Numbered from the stretch's first letter, positions 44,719 to 53,703 are shown. The stretch: DNA of 64,000 nt from Ruania alkalisoli (GCF_014960965.1 NZ_CP063169.1:2513581-2577580); one strand, 5' to 3'. Notes: generated by a model from the sequence alone, not told the origin. Translations and numbers: made by a program.

Positions 44719-45458
44719 CAGGCGCCCCGGTGGCGGCCGGACTCGGCGAGCAACTGCTCGGGTTCGTCCGGTTCGGTGGCGTCGACGATCACACCATCGC
44801 GCAGGAACACGGTGCGATCCGCCCAGGCGGCGAACCGCGGCTCGTGCGTGACCAGCAGCCCCGCGGCGCCGGCGTCCACACGCGCGCGCAGCACCGTCAT
44901 CACCGCCTCACCCGTGGTCGAGTCCAGCGCTCCGGTCGGTTCGTCGGCCAGCACGAGCCTCCGTGGACCCACGAGCGCGCGGGCGATCGCCACCCGCTGC
45001 TGCTGCCCGCCGGACATCTCGTCCGGGAAGCGGTTGGCGAGCGGGCGCAGGTCCACCTGGTCAAGCGCTGCGAGCGCCTCGCGTCGTGCCTTACGGGCCC
45101 GGACGCCGTCGAGCTCACGCGGGAGGGAGACGTTTTCGGCCGCGGTGAGGGCGGGGATGAGGTTGAAGTCCTGGAACACGTACCCAATCCGCCGACGGCG
45201 CAGGCTCGCCCTGCCTTTGGCGTCCAGTTCCGAGATCACATCCCCCGCCAGGCGCACCGTCCCAGTGGTCGGGGTGTCAAGTCCGCCGGCCAGATGGAGC
45301 AGCGTGGACTTCCCGGATCCGGAGGGCCCCATGACGGCGACGAGTTCGCCCATCCGCACGGTCAGGTCCACCCCGTCGAGGGCCCGCACCTCTTGAGCAC
45401 CTTCGCCATGGATGCGGGTGACGGCGTCGAGCTGGAGCACGACCGGCCCGGCGCTCAT
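44718..45458 (-). CDS. ABC transporter ATP-binding protein (MacB/LolD type)
   Basis: ATPase of 246 residues with GPSGSGKST (Walker A), [17 protein letters not shown] (Q-loop), [15 protein letters not shown] (signature), [13 protein letters not shown] (Walker B, with the DEPTGALD form typical of the LolD/MacB group) and [13 protein letters not shown] (H-loop). ATG 45458 overlaps the stop of the PadR gene by ATGA; the frame is open further upstream but that part lies in padR. It powers the FtsX-like permease encoded next. Confidence 0.94.
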   Translation of the reverse strand: MSAGPVVLQLDAVTRIHGEGAQEVRALDGVDLTVRMGELVAVMGPSGSGKSTLLHLAGGLDTPTTGTVRLAGDVISELDAKGRASLRRRRIGYVFQDFNLIPALTAAENVSLPRELDGVRARKARREALAALDQVDLRPLANRFPDEMSGGQQQRVAIARALVGPRRLVLADEPTGALDSTTGEAVMTVLRARVDAGAAGLLVTHEPRFAAWADRTVFLRDGVIVDATEPDEPEQLLAESGRHRGA

Positions 45459-46117
45459 CGCGTGCTCCGTTCGCCAAGCGTGGGGCTGGGACTCGCGGCG
45501 CTCCTGGCACTCCCCCGCCCGCTCATAGACCCGGCAGAGCCGGCAGTGCCCGCAGTGCCCGCCGTCGGGCTCACGCTGGTCTGGAACGCGGAGGCACGCT
45601 CGGCCCTGGCCTCGATGTGGTCCAGCCACCGCAGTTCGGCCTCGGCGGCGAAGATGTGGTTGTCGAGCACGAGCGACCAGGCGAGTTCGTCAACCCTGCC
45701 GTCGGTGGTGGCGTCCGCCTTGAGCCGGGTGAGGTCGCGCAGTGATCGCATCGTCTCGGTGCGTTGGCGCTGCACGACGTCCCGCACGCGCACTCCCGGC
45801 GTGGTGACCGCGAGCGCGACCTTGATCACCAACTCGTCCCGCTCGGGTGTTCCGCGGCGAACCGGGGTGAGCCACCATCCCTCGGCCGCATCCCGGCCCG
45901 CCGCGGAGAGTACGAACCGTTCGATGGCCCCGTCCCCATCGGCATCGTCGGTCCGCTCGACCAACCCGTCCCGTTCGAGCCGCTGCAGCGTGGTGTACAC
46001 CTGCCCGATGTTCAGCGGCCACGTGCCGCCGGTGCGGCCTTCGAACTCCTTGCGCAGTTGCGCCACGCCCATCGGCTCCACGCTCAGGAGCGCGAGCAAC
46101 CCTTGCTTGACGGACAT
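45455..46117 (-). CDS. PadR family transcriptional regulator
   Basis: Regulator of 220 residues: N-terminal winged helix (VKQGLLALLSVEPMGVAQLRKEF and GQVYTTLQRLERDGLVER, residues 3-60) and a C-terminal helical dimerisation domain with an Ala/Gly/Ser-rich tail. GAGGGGG precedes the ATG. Two TTACCG(A/G)GTAA sites lie just upstream. PadR genes in front of MacB-type ABC pairs usually repress the operon and are relieved by the exported or toxic compound, so this is probably a stress- or antibiotic-inducible efflux operon. Confidence 0.92.
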   Translation of the reverse strand: MSVKQGLLALLSVEPMGVAQLRKEFEGRTGGTWPLNIGQVYTTLQRLERDGLVERTDDADGDGAIERFVLSAAGRDAAEGWWLTPVRRGTPERDELVIKVALAVTTPGVRVRDVVQRQRTETMRSLRDLTRLKADATTDGRVDELAWSLVLDNHIFAAEAELRWLDHIEARAERASAFQTSVSPTAGTAGTAGSAGSMSGRGSARSAASPSPTLGERSTR

Positions 46118-46132
46118 TCATCCCCCTCGGTC

Positions 46133-46164
46133 GGTTACCGAGTAACCTACCACTTACCGGGTAA
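46133..46164. promoter_or_regulatory. Twin PadR operators
   Basis: TTACCGAGTAA (46135-46145, inside the longer GGTTAC-cga-GTAACC) and TTACCGGGTAA (46154-46164) are matching 11-bp palindromes 19 bp apart, 18-47 bp before the PadR start, well placed for cooperative repression. Confidence 0.75.
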
Positions 46165-46269
46165 CCGGTGAGGAAGAGTGAGCGCAACCTCCATCGGCAC
46201 CCGGATCGACACGGATCCGTCGGTGTGCGGCACGATGCCGCCTCAGCCCACGAGTACGTGTCGTGAAGG

Positions 46270-47436
46270 TCAGCTACGCTCGGGGAACTTGCCCTCGTCC
46301 CGGATCCGGGCGTTCAGCTCGGCCAGGTACTCCGACTCGTCGAAGTCCAGCGGCACCTCACGACCTAACCACGCCGAGAGGTGGATCGCGTTGGCCAGCC
46401 GGACTCCATTCATGCCGTCCGAACCTGGCGCGAGGAGAGGTTCGCCGTCGAGAATGTGCGCGGCGAAGTTGCGGATCACTTCAGCGTGCTGCGATCCCCA
46501 GGCCGAGTCGAAGGTGATCGTCTCGGTCTGCTGCTTCTCGTCCAGGCGCAACTGTCCCTTGAACATCTTGCGCACGTTGTCGCCGCTCACGCTCTCGCTG
46601 ATGGCACGCTCGTCCTCGCTCAGCCGGGTGACCGTGGCGGTGGCCGAACCGTCGACGACGATCTTGCCCTTGTCGCCGAGGATCTCGAACCGGTCGGTGC
46701 CGATGAGGTCGTGGGTGGCGGTGATGAACACCCCGGTAGCGCCGTCGCCATAGTCGACGACAGCTGTCACCTCATCCTCGACGGCGATGTCCCGGCGGAA
46801 CCCGAAGGCCGCCTTCGCGAACACCGACTGCGGCACTCCGCAGATCCACTGCCACAGGTCGAGTTGGTGCGGGGCCTGGTTCACCAGCACCCCACCACCC
46901 TCGCCACCCCAGGTGGCCCGCCATGCACTCTGGTCGTAATAGCCCTGGGGTCGCCACCAGGTGGTGATGATCCAGTTCGACCGGCGGATCTTGCCGATCT
47001 CGCCGGCATCGACGATCTCCTTGATGCGCCGGTACAGCGGGTTGGTGCGCTGGTTGAACATGATCGCGAAGGTCTGCTCCGGCTTGGTGGCGGCGAACTC
47101 GTTCAGCTCACGTACCTGGGCCGTGTAGACCCCGGCCGGCTTCTCCACCAGCACGTGCAGGCCCGCATCCAGCGCCGCGATCGCGACCTCGGGGTGCAGG
47201 TAGTGCGGGATGGTCGTGATGACGGCATCGACCGCGCCGCTGCTCAGCACGCTCGGGTAGTCCTCGAAGAGCGCGACCCCCGTGTGCGCCTCCTCGGCAG
47301 CCGCGCGCCTGCCGGCGTCATGGTCGGCGACGGCACCGAGCGATGCTCCCGTGATCTCCCCCGCCGCCAGCATCCGGGCGTACACCGACCCCTGTGCGCC
47401 GTATCCGATGATTCCGATCCGGACTTCGCCCGTCAC
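46270..47436 (-). CDS. Gfo/Idh/MocA family oxidoreductase
   Basis: Sugar/polyol dehydrogenase-like protein of 388 residues. GIIGYGAQGSVYARML is the Rossmann motif, HVLVEKPAGVYTAQ the EKP motif, and GGGVLVNQAPHQLDLWQWICG the helix that carries catalytic Asp/His. It differs enough from the copy at 0.4 kb to be a separate subfamily. No catabolic neighbours are present, so the substrate is open. The 105 bp between its stop and the PadR operators holds no gene. Confidence 0.88.
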   Translation of the reverse strand: MTGEVRIGIIGYGAQGSVYARMLAAGEITGASLGAVADHDAGRRAAAEEAHTGVALFEDYPSVLSSGAVDAVITTIPHYLHPEVAIAALDAGLHVLVEKPAGVYTAQVRELNEFAATKPEQTFAIMFNQRTNPLYRRIKEIVDAGEIGKIRRSNWIITTWWRPQGYYDQSAWRATWGGEGGGVLVNQAPHQLDLWQWICGVPQSVFAKAAFGFRRDIAVEDEVTAVVDYGDGATGVFITATHDLIGTDRFEILGDKGKIVVDGSATATVTRLSEDERAISESVSGDNVRKMFKGQLRLDEKQQTETITFDSAWGSQHAEVIRNFAAHILDGEPLLAPGSDGMNGVRLANAIHLSAWLGREVPLDFDESEYLAELNARIRDEGKFPERS

Positions 47437-47575
47437 CTGATCTCCCTTGTTCGACTGCTTCGCAGCCTAGGATCCCCCGACGGCGTCCGGTCACCTGTTG
47501 CCGCTGGTTGCCGTGGCCGAGGGCCGGGTGGCGTTGCCCTCGTGCGCAGGTGGGTGCAGGTGCCAGGATGGCGTC

Positions 47576-48142
47576 ATGATCGTTGTGACCACGAACGAGA
47601 TCCCCGGGTACCGGATCGACGCTGTCATGGGCGAGGTGATGGGGCTGACCGTGCGGGCAGCCAACATCGGGCAGAACTTCGTCGCCAGCTTCCGCTCCAT
47701 CGGCGGTGGAGAGGTGACCGAGTACACCCAGCTCGTCTACGAGTCGCGCCAGGAGGTGATGAACCGGATGGTCTCCGAGGCACAGCGGCGCGGTGCGAAC
47801 GCCGTGATCGGGATGCGTTTCGACACCGGCGATATCGCGCAGTCGTTCTCGGAGGTGTGCGCCTACGGCACGGCCGTGTACGCCCTGCCGATCGGCGAGG
47901 ACGAGGAGGGGCACACGAAGCAGTCGGCGCAGATCGCTGCCCGAGGCGGAGTCGAGTCAGCCCCCACGGGGCAGGGCCCTTCGGTTTCGACGCCGCCGCC
48001 GGCCGCCGGATACGGAGCGCAGGCGCCTGTCGCACCCGCACCCACCTACGGCCAGCAGCCGCCGGGCCAGCAGAGCCCACCCGCGTACGGCCAGCAGCCG
48101 CCGCCTCCGCCATCACCGTACGGACAGAACCCCTACCAGTAG
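47576..48142 (+). CDS. YbjQ (UPF0145) family protein with P/Q-rich tail
   Basis: Protein of 188 residues. The first ~105 residues form a YbjQ/UPF0145 domain (VVTTNEIPGYRIDAVMGEVMGLTVRA, RRGANAVIGMRFDT), a pentameric fold of unknown function sometimes called heavy-metal-binding. The rest is a low-complexity tail of Pro, Gln, Gly and Tyr (YGQQPPGQQ repeats). ATG 47576 begins the domain exactly; the longer open frame from 47498 is not conserved in type. Confidence 0.85.
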   Translation: MIVVTTNEIPGYRIDAVMGEVMGLTVRAANIGQNFVASFRSIGGGEVTEYTQLVYESRQEVMNRMVSEAQRRGANAVIGMRFDTGDIAQSFSEVCAYGTAVYALPIGEDEEGHTKQSAQIAARGGVESAPTGQGPSVSTPPPAAGYGAQAPVAPAPTYGQQPPGQQSPPAYGQQPPPPPSPYGQNPYQ

Positions 48143-48195
48143 GCGTCGGCCGGCAAAGCTGCTGGCAGCCCTTGCCGGCACGGGCATGCGCTCCC

Positions 48196-49584
48196 TCAGT
48201 CGAGCTGCAGCAGCGCGTTCTCCACCAGCTCCGGCATCGCCGGGTGAATCCAGTACTGGCCGCGCGCGATCTCTCGCACGTCCTGCTCGAAGCTCATCGC
48301 CTGGATGAGTGGCTGGATCAGGGTGGGCGCCTGCGGGCCGATGATGTGGGCACCGAGCAACCGGCCGGTGCCCTTCTCCGCGACCAGCTTGGCAAACCCG
48401 GTGGTGTCCTCCATCGCCCAGCCGTAGGCGATATCGGCATACGCCTGCCGCGCCACGGAGATCTCGATCCCCTGCGCGAGCGCGTGCTTCTCCGTCATCC
48501 CCACAGATGCGACCTGCGGGGAGGAGAACACCGCGTGCGGGACGTACCGATGATCAGCAGCCTGCGGGCTCTCGGGGTGGAGCACATTGTGCTGGACGAT
48601 CCGGGCCTCGTGGTTGGCCACGTGCTTGAGAGCCCACGGGGAGCAGATGTCTCCGAGCGCCCACACACCGTCGACCGTGGTGCGCTGGTATTCATCGACG
48701 ACCAGCAGACCTGCCGGATTCATGGCCAGGCCACCCGCCGGGGCGTCAAGCAGGTCCGTGTTCGGCACCCGCCCCACGGCCAGCAGCAGCTCGCCCGTCT
48801 CCAGGGTGGTCTCGCCCTCCGGTCCGGCGAGCTCGAGCCGCAGGGCACTGCCGTGCTGATCGACCCGGCGCACCGTGGTGTTCAGCCGCACGTCCCATTT
48901 CAGGTCAGCCAGCTCGGTGAACCGTGCCGAGACCTCCTCGTCCTCGGCGCGCAGCAACGCACCGGACCGGTTGATCACGGTGACCGCAACCCCGAGCGAG
49001 GAGAAGACGTGCGCGAGCTCGGTCGCCACATACCCGCCTCCGACCACGGTGAGGTGCCGCGGAAGCTCCTCGAGTCGCATGATCGTGTCGGAGGTGTGGA
49101 ATGGGACGTCGGCGAGTCCGGGAATATTGGGAATGTACGGTCGACCACCCGCGGCGACCACCACCTGGTCGGCGGTCAGGGAGAGGGAAGGGCCGCCGTC
49201 GTTGGGCTCGATCTGCACCTGCCGCTCCGCTGTGAACCGTGCGGTGCCCTCGTAGAGGGTGACGTGTGCGTTGTCCGGGTGGGTCGTGCGGTAGTCCCGC
49301 CCGCCCGAGGCGATCGGGTCGATCCGCCCGAAGATCCGGTCCCGGATGTGGGGCCAGCGCACCTGGTCCAGCGTCTCGTCTACTCCCAGCCGGGACGAGG
49401 AGGCGGGTGTCGCTGCGACATCGGCCGTGTGCACGAACATCTTGGTCGGGATGCAGCCGACGTTCAGGCAGGTACCGCCGAAAACGCCGCGTTCGACGAT
49501 CGCCACCGACCGGTCGCGGAACTCCTCACTGAGGATCGAGTTGCCCGATCCGGTTCCGATCAGCAACAGATCGACATGCGGCAC
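48196..49584 (-). CDS. mtr: Mycothione reductase
   Basis: Flavoprotein disulfide reductase of 462 residues that keeps mycothiol reduced using NADPH. It has the FAD-binding start LLIGTGSGNSILSEE, the redox-active pair C39/C44 in GGTCLNVGCIPTKMF, the NAD(P)H-binding VVGGGYVATELAHVF, and the C-terminal IHPAMPELVENALL with the catalytic His-Glu. The N-terminal GTGSGN and VPHAVFSSPQVASVG segments place it closer to mycothione reductase than to lipoamide dehydrogenase. GTG 49584 has GGAAGGA seven bases upstream. It implies the organism makes mycothiol. Confidence 0.92.
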   Translation of the reverse strand: MPHVDLLLIGTGSGNSILSEEFRDRSVAIVERGVFGGTCLNVGCIPTKMFVHTADVAATPASSSRLGVDETLDQVRWPHIRDRIFGRIDPIASGGRDYRTTHPDNAHVTLYEGTARFTAERQVQIEPNDGGPSLSLTADQVVVAAGGRPYIPNIPGLADVPFHTSDTIMRLEELPRHLTVVGGGYVATELAHVFSSLGVAVTVINRSGALLRAEDEEVSARFTELADLKWDVRLNTTVRRVDQHGSALRLELAGPEGETTLETGELLLAVGRVPNTDLLDAPAGGLAMNPAGLLVVDEYQRTTVDGVWALGDICSPWALKHVANHEARIVQHNVLHPESPQAADHRYVPHAVFSSPQVASVGMTEKHALAQGIEISVARQAYADIAYGWAMEDTTGFAKLVAEKGTGRLLGAHIIGPQAPTLIQPLIQAMSFEQDVREIARGQYWIHPAMPELVENALLQLD

Positions 49585-49643
49585 GGCAGAGTCCTTCCAG
49601 TGAGTGAGCGGGATGGTCCCAGCCTATGGTCAGCGACCGGCCG

Positions 49644-50630
49644 TCAGTCACGGCGGCGGCCGGCGCGTGGCCGGATCCGCACGGGCGGAAGCGTCGGCGC
49701 TGGCAGCGCCGGTGCCGGATCCGCCGGGAGGTCGAACCGGGGATGTTCCGGACCGCCACTCTCGGCGCCGATCTCGGTCTGCCACGCGCTGCGGAACGCG
49801 ACGATCTCGTCGTGATCACGGCCCACGAAGTTCCACCACATCACGATCTCTTCACCGAACGGCGGGCCGCCGAAGACCACGACCCGTGCGCCCTCACCGC
49901 CAGCCGCGAGCACCAGCGATTCCTCGCGGGCTTCCCGGAATCCCAGGTGCCCGGCCGGCAGCGCCGTGCCGCCCATCGTGACCTCACCGGTGTCGACGAG
50001 CACCCCGAGCTCGAAGCCCGGCTGGTCCACCAGTACGCGGGCGCCCGGCTTGAGCCGAACCTCGGCTCCCAGCAGCTGCGTCGCAGTGGAGATCGGCGCC
50101 GAGTCCCCGAAGGCACTGCCGAGGAAGACTTGCGCCGCGTACCCCTCCCCGTGCACCACGGGAGGCTCGTACCGGGTGAAGCCGCGCTCGCCGAACCGCG
50201 CGTCCTCCGGGAGGGCGACCCACATCTGCACCCCGTGCAGCACCGTAGTCTCGGCCGTCGACCGCTCGGAGTGGCTGATCCCAGCACCGGCGGTCATCAG
50301 GCTCAACGCCCCCGGCCCGATGCGGGCCTCGTGCCCGGCGCTGTCGCGGTGCTCGATCTGCCCGGAGAACAACCAGCTGACCGTCGCCAGCCCGGTGTGC
50401 GGGTGGGGCGGTACGTCCATCCCGCCGGTGACCGAGACGTCATCGGGTCCGTAGTGATCGAGGAAGCACCACGCGCCGATCAGCGACAGCGCCCGCTGCG
50501 GCAGGGTGCGCCGCACGGTCATCGCACGCGGCCCACCGAGTGGCACATCTCGCGGTTCGAGCACCTGGATTCCTGGCCCTGACTGACCGGCGCAGACCAC
50601 TTCCTCCGGCCGTGCCTCGACGTTGCTCAT
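49644..50630 (-). CDS. Pirin family protein
   Basis: Bicupin protein of 328 residues. The N-terminal cupin carries HPHTGLATVSWLFSGQIEHRDS and MTAGAGISHSE, which supply the three histidines and the glutamate for the metal. Pirins are quercetinases or redox sensors; the cellular role here is unknown. Its ATG overlaps the DUF488 stop (ATGA), so the two are co-translated. The C-terminal end is proline-rich (APALPAPTLPPVRIRPR). Confidence 0.9.
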   Translation of the reverse strand: MSNVEARPEEVVCAGQSGPGIQVLEPRDVPLGGPRAMTVRRTLPQRALSLIGAWCFLDHYGPDDVSVTGGMDVPPHPHTGLATVSWLFSGQIEHRDSAGHEARIGPGALSLMTAGAGISHSERSTAETTVLHGVQMWVALPEDARFGERGFTRYEPPVVHGEGYAAQVFLGSAFGDSAPISTATQLLGAEVRLKPGARVLVDQPGFELGVLVDTGEVTMGGTALPAGHLGFREAREESLVLAAGGEGARVVVFGGPPFGEEIVMWWNFVGRDHDEIVAFRSAWQTEIGAESGGPEHPRFDLPADPAPALPAPTLPPVRIRPRAGRRRD

Positions 50631-51040
50631 GACTCCTCCGCCGGGGTGGGCGTGTTCCGCGGGGTCGCAGGTTCGGCGCCGCGCCGCAGCCGCACCGGTT
50701 CAGTCAGAATCTCAGCCAGCACGACGGCGTGGGACAACTCGGTCTCCCGGGTTGCCGTGACCAGGGTCACCTCGCCCTCGCGCTGCAGTCGTCGCAGCTG
50801 GTGCAGGCTCTGTGATGCCTCGCCCGAATCCAGCTCGCTGCGATAGCGCTCGGCGAACTCCGCGAACCGATCCGGTGAGTGGCCGTACCACCGGCGCAGT
50901 TCGTTGCTGGGTGCGACTTCTGGCAGCCAGGTGCCAGTGCGGGGGTCCTCACGCCTGAGACCACGCGGCCAGAGACGGTCCACCAGCACCCGCACCCCGT
51001 CGTCGGAGCCGACCGGGTCGTAGACGCGAGCGATACGCAT
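50627..51040 (-). CDS. DUF488 family protein
   Basis: Small cytoplasmic protein of 137 residues of the DUF488 family (MRIARVYDPVG then RVLVDRLWPRGLRRED and PSNELRRWYGHSP, all family hallmarks). Function is unknown, although members are often linked to redox or nucleic-acid-related genes. ATG 51040 begins at the conserved motif; the open frame extending to 51127 is ignored. Confidence 0.9.
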   Translation of the reverse strand: MRIARVYDPVGSDDGVRVLVDRLWPRGLRREDPRTGTWLPEVAPSNELRRWYGHSPDRFAEFAERYRSELDSGEASQSLHQLRRLQREGEVTLVTATRETELSHAVVLAEILTEPVRLRRGAEPATPRNTPTPAEES

Positions 51041-51186
51041 GCCCTCATTGTGCCCGCCGGCACCGACAGCCGCGCGCGAGGGCACCGGTTCTCGCCGATC
51101 GACCGCGAAATACCTGACGATGATCATTCATTAATGACCTCCCCGAATGCGGAAATTCTCCACTGTCGGCAATGCGCGAACGGGTC

Positions 51187-51192
51187 TATTCT
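51187..51192 (+). promoter_or_regulatory. Probable -10 element for the DUF1540 gene
   Basis: TATTCT lies 33 bp before the DUF1540 start in the AT-rich stretch between the divergent genes. The -35 region (TGTCGG at 51164-51169) is weak, so another sigma factor is possible. Confidence 0.35.
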
Positions 51193-51225
51193 TGAATCAC
51201 ATCGGCCCTATGGGAGGTATTTCGA

Positions 51226-51525
51226 ATGAGTACACTCGCAGATTTGCCCACCGTTGCCGAATGCTCGGTGGACGGCTGCTCCTACAACGACCACTCGCAC
51301 TGCCACGCCGCCGCGGTCACGATCGCCGGATCGCCCGGTGAGGCGCACTGCGCGACCTTCATCCCGCTCAGTTCCAAGGGCGGCCTCGACAAGGTCGTCT
51401 CGCACGTGGGCGCGTGCCAACGTTCGGATTGCTCACACAACTCGTCACTGGAATGCACCGCTTCGTCAGTACGCGTCGGCGCGGGAGCGGATGAGGCGGA
51501 CTGCCTCACGTATTCCCCGCGGTGA
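51226..51525 (+). CDS. DUF1540 cysteine-rich protein
   Basis: Protein of 99 residues containing two DUF1540 units with spaced cysteines: CSVDGCSYNDHSHCHAAAVTI (residues about 14-34) and CQRSDCSHNSSLECTASSVRV (about 64-84), each followed by an Asp/Gly/Ala segment with a further cysteine. The Cys/His pattern suggests metal binding. Some relatives occur in spore-formers and stress-related contexts, but the function is unknown. GGGAGG lies eight bases before the ATG. The stop overlaps a small downstream ORF. Confidence 0.85.
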   Translation: MSTLADLPTVAECSVDGCSYNDHSHCHAAAVTIAGSPGEAHCATFIPLSSKGGLDKVVSHVGACQRSDCSHNSSLECTASSVRVGAGADEADCLTYSPR

Positions 51526-51713
51526 CCGCGTCACCGTTGGAGCAGATTCATCGCTGGGTGACGGCCGGCGGCGGATACCGCACGCAGCTGGTGCGCGAAG
51601 GCATCGCCGTCGACCTCACCACGTGCGACGGCGGTGAGGCCGTGGAGACGGTGACGGTTCCACGCGCTGCTCACGAGCACCTGCGCAAGATCGTCCACCC
51701 CACGGGCGGCTGA
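51522..51713 (+). CDS. Hypothetical small protein
   Basis: Reading frame of 63 codons starting with GTG that overlaps the DUF1540 stop (GTGA). The sequence is mixed alpha/beta-like (LVREGIAVDLTTCDGGEAVETVTV) and not low-complexity, so it may be a real protein expressed with the DUF1540 gene. I recognise no family. The 110 bp after it hold no evident feature. Confidence 0.45.
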   Translation: MTASPLEQIHRWVTAGGGYRTQLVREGIAVDLTTCDGGEAVETVTVPRAAHEHLRKIVHPTGG

Positions 51714-51823
51714 CGGGTGGCTGATCCGGCGCCTGGTCGTCGAACCCGAGCGCCTGGCGCGTGCGCCGACGCACGCAGCCGATACATCCGGGCATGCGTG
51801 CTACCACCGACCTCACTCGAGGT

Positions 51824-53038
51824 TCACAGCAGCGCGCCCTCACGAACCACGACGTTGCCGCCCGCAACCACCAGCTCCCGGCGAGGTACCCTCACCAGCG
51901 CGTCCGGAACGTTCTCGGCATCCACGAGCACCACATCGGCCCGCGCACCGGGCACCAGATCACGCTCTTCTCGCCCGACGAAACCAGCCGCCCGAACGCC
52001 GGCCAACTCGGCCGCGTACCGAAGGTCCTCGTCTGTGCGCAAGCGGTGCAACCGGGCGAAGGCGAGCGCGATACGCAGCATGTCCCCGTCTCCGAACGGC
52101 GACCACAGATCGCGGATACCGTCCGTGCCCAGTCCGAGCGCGACGTCGAGATCGCGCATCTGCTGCCACGGCAACGGGGCCGAACCCACCGGCGCCACCG
52201 TCGTCCATGAGATCCCCAGCTCCGCCAGCTCGGCCAGCAGATCCGCCTGCCGTGCGGGCGCCAGGTCCCCGAGCGCGAAGCCGTGGGAGATGGTGACCTT
52301 CCCGTACAGCCCGCTGCGCCGCACCCGTTCGACGATCAAGTCGTACTGGAACCCACCCAGCTCACCACCATCGTGCAGGTGGATGTCGAGGCCCACTCCT
52401 CGGCGCTCGGCGATGTCGAACAGTCCGTCAAGCTGGGCGACCGGGTCCCGGTCGATCGTGCACGGGTCGATGCCCCCGATGCGATCGGCCCCCTCGGCCG
52501 CGGCCCGGTCCAGTAGCTCCATCACTCCAGGACGTCGGACCACACCGTCCTGCGGGAAGGCGACAACGTCGAGGTCGATCCCGCCACCGAGTTGCTCGGC
52601 CGCAACCCGAACGGTCTCGATCCCCCGCAGCCCCACGCCCAGGTCGACATCGACGTGGGTGCGCACCGCCGTCGTCCCGTGGCGCAGAAACTCCCGCAGC
52701 ACCGCCACCGTGCTCTCCACGTTGGGGATGCCCAGCTCCTCCCGCCGGGCGCGCTCGTGTTCGATGCGTCCCTGGGTGGTAGCCACGCCTCCGTAGGGCT
52801 GCCACGGCTGGCCCCACCAGCTCTTGTCCACATGAGCGTGGGCGTTGATGAAGCCCGGCAGCGCCAGCAGCCCCCGTCCGTCCACGACGGCGGAGCTCGC
52901 CTCGCCCGTTCCCGTCACCTCTCTCACCGGTGCACTCGTGCCCGTGGGCGCAACGTCGGTGATGCGATCACCGGCGATGGTCAGGTCAACGGATTCGCCA
53001 CCCCAGGGGCGGATGTTGCGCAGAAGAAGATCAGCCAC
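51824..53038 (-). CDS. Amidohydrolase, cytosine deaminase-like
   Basis: Metal-dependent hydrolase of 404 residues of the amidohydrolase superfamily. LLALPGFINAHAHVDKSWWG (HxH, about residues 54-73), LDIHLHDGGE (His ligand, about residue 222), TISHGFALG and ALGLGTDGIRDLWSP (Asp ligand) follow the cytosine deaminase order. The substrate may be an amide, hydantoin or nucleobase-like compound. The start GTG 53038 is preceded at the right distance by a -10-like TACCAT that overlaps a GntR operator, so the mRNA is probably leaderless. It is controlled by the GntR gene upstream. Confidence 0.88.
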   Translation of the reverse strand: MADLLLRNIRPWGGESVDLTIAGDRITDVAPTGTSAPVREVTGTGEASSAVVDGRGLLALPGFINAHAHVDKSWWGQPWQPYGGVATTQGRIEHERARREELGIPNVESTVAVLREFLRHGTTAVRTHVDVDLGVGLRGIETVRVAAEQLGGGIDLDVVAFPQDGVVRRPGVMELLDRAAAEGADRIGGIDPCTIDRDPVAQLDGLFDIAERRGVGLDIHLHDGGELGGFQYDLIVERVRRSGLYGKVTISHGFALGDLAPARQADLLAELAELGISWTTVAPVGSAPLPWQQMRDLDVALGLGTDGIRDLWSPFGDGDMLRIALAFARLHRLRTDEDLRYAAELAGVRAAGFVGREERDLVPGARADVVLVDAENVPDALVRVPRRELVVAGGNVVVREGALL

Positions 53039-53045
53039 CGAAGAA

Positions 53046-53055
53046 TGGTATACCA
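53046..53055. promoter_or_regulatory. GntR/FCD-type operator overlapping a leaderless promoter
   Basis: TGGTATACCA is a perfect palindrome of the TNGTNNNACNA type used by FCD-family GntR regulators, in the 26-bp gap between the GntR gene and the amidohydrolase. Its minus-strand end overlaps TACCAT, which lies six bases before the hydrolase GTG. Confidence 0.75.
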
Positions 53056-53064
53056 AACGTATTG

Positions 53065-53703
53065 CTACGGTACTCGCCCCAGCCGTGCACCACTCCACTC
53101 CCGGGACCGTCGCAGGTGCTCATCCGCGAGCGCCGCGACGCCCGCGACATCCCCCGCTGCCACAGCGCGCGCCAACCGATCATGTTCTAGCGCCACCTGA
53201 TCCACGTCGTCGTGCTGGCTCAGCAGCCACCGCATCCGGCTCCGCAACGTTCCCTCGAGCTCGCGCAGCAGGGAGTTACGAGCCAGCGATGTCACCACTT
53301 CGTGGAAATCTGCGGCCGCCCGCCGAGCACCCACGGCATCACCGGCGCGCGCTGCGGCAAGCTCGCGCTCCACCACTTCCTGCAGCTGCTGCACCCCAGC
53401 ACGGTCCCGGCGCTGAGCCGCCAATCGGAAGGTCAGCACCTCGAGGGCTTCACGCACCTCGGTGAGCTCGGCGACGTCGTCGGCAGTGAACTCACGCACC
53501 ACCGCCCACGAGCGAGGACGGGGCGTCACCAGGCCCTCGGCAGCAAGAACCTTCAGTGCGTCCCGCACCGGAACGCGGCTGACCTGCAGCTGCTCGGCCA
53601 CCTCTCGTTCAACCAGTCTGCTGCCGGGCGCCCGGATTCCGTCGATGATGTCATCGCGCAACTGGCGGGTCACCCGCACCGCCTCGGGCTCGAACTCGGC
53701 CAT
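53065..53703 (-). CDS. GntR family regulator, FCD subfamily
   Basis: Regulator of 212 residues with an N-terminal winged helix (LRDDIIDGIRAPGSRLVEREVAEQLQVSRVPVRDALKVLAAEGLV, about 13-58) and an all-helical FCD ligand domain with the expected Asp/His residues (ADFHEVVTSLARNSLL, ALEHDRLARAVAAGD). It most likely controls the amidohydrolase through the palindrome at 53046-53055, responding to an organic acid or hydrolase substrate. The 232 bp between it and the next gene contain nothing that I can identify except a probable divergent promoter region. Confidence 0.92.
   Translation of the reverse strand: MAEFEPEAVRVTRQLRDDIIDGIRAPGSRLVEREVAEQLQVSRVPVRDALKVLAAEGLVTPRPRSWAVVREFTADDVAELTEVREALEVLTFRLAAQRRDRAGVQQLQEVVERELAAARAGDAVGARRAAADFHEVVTSLARNSLLRELEGTLRSRMRWLLSQHDDVDQVALEHDRLARAVAAGDVAGVAALADEHLRRSREWSGARLGRVP

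Noticed and set aside
46381-49815. An 1144-codon plus-strand open frame
   Set aside because: It lies opposite the oxidoreductase and mycothione reductase and across the YbjQ gene in another frame, with unnatural composition; a GC-driven shadow.
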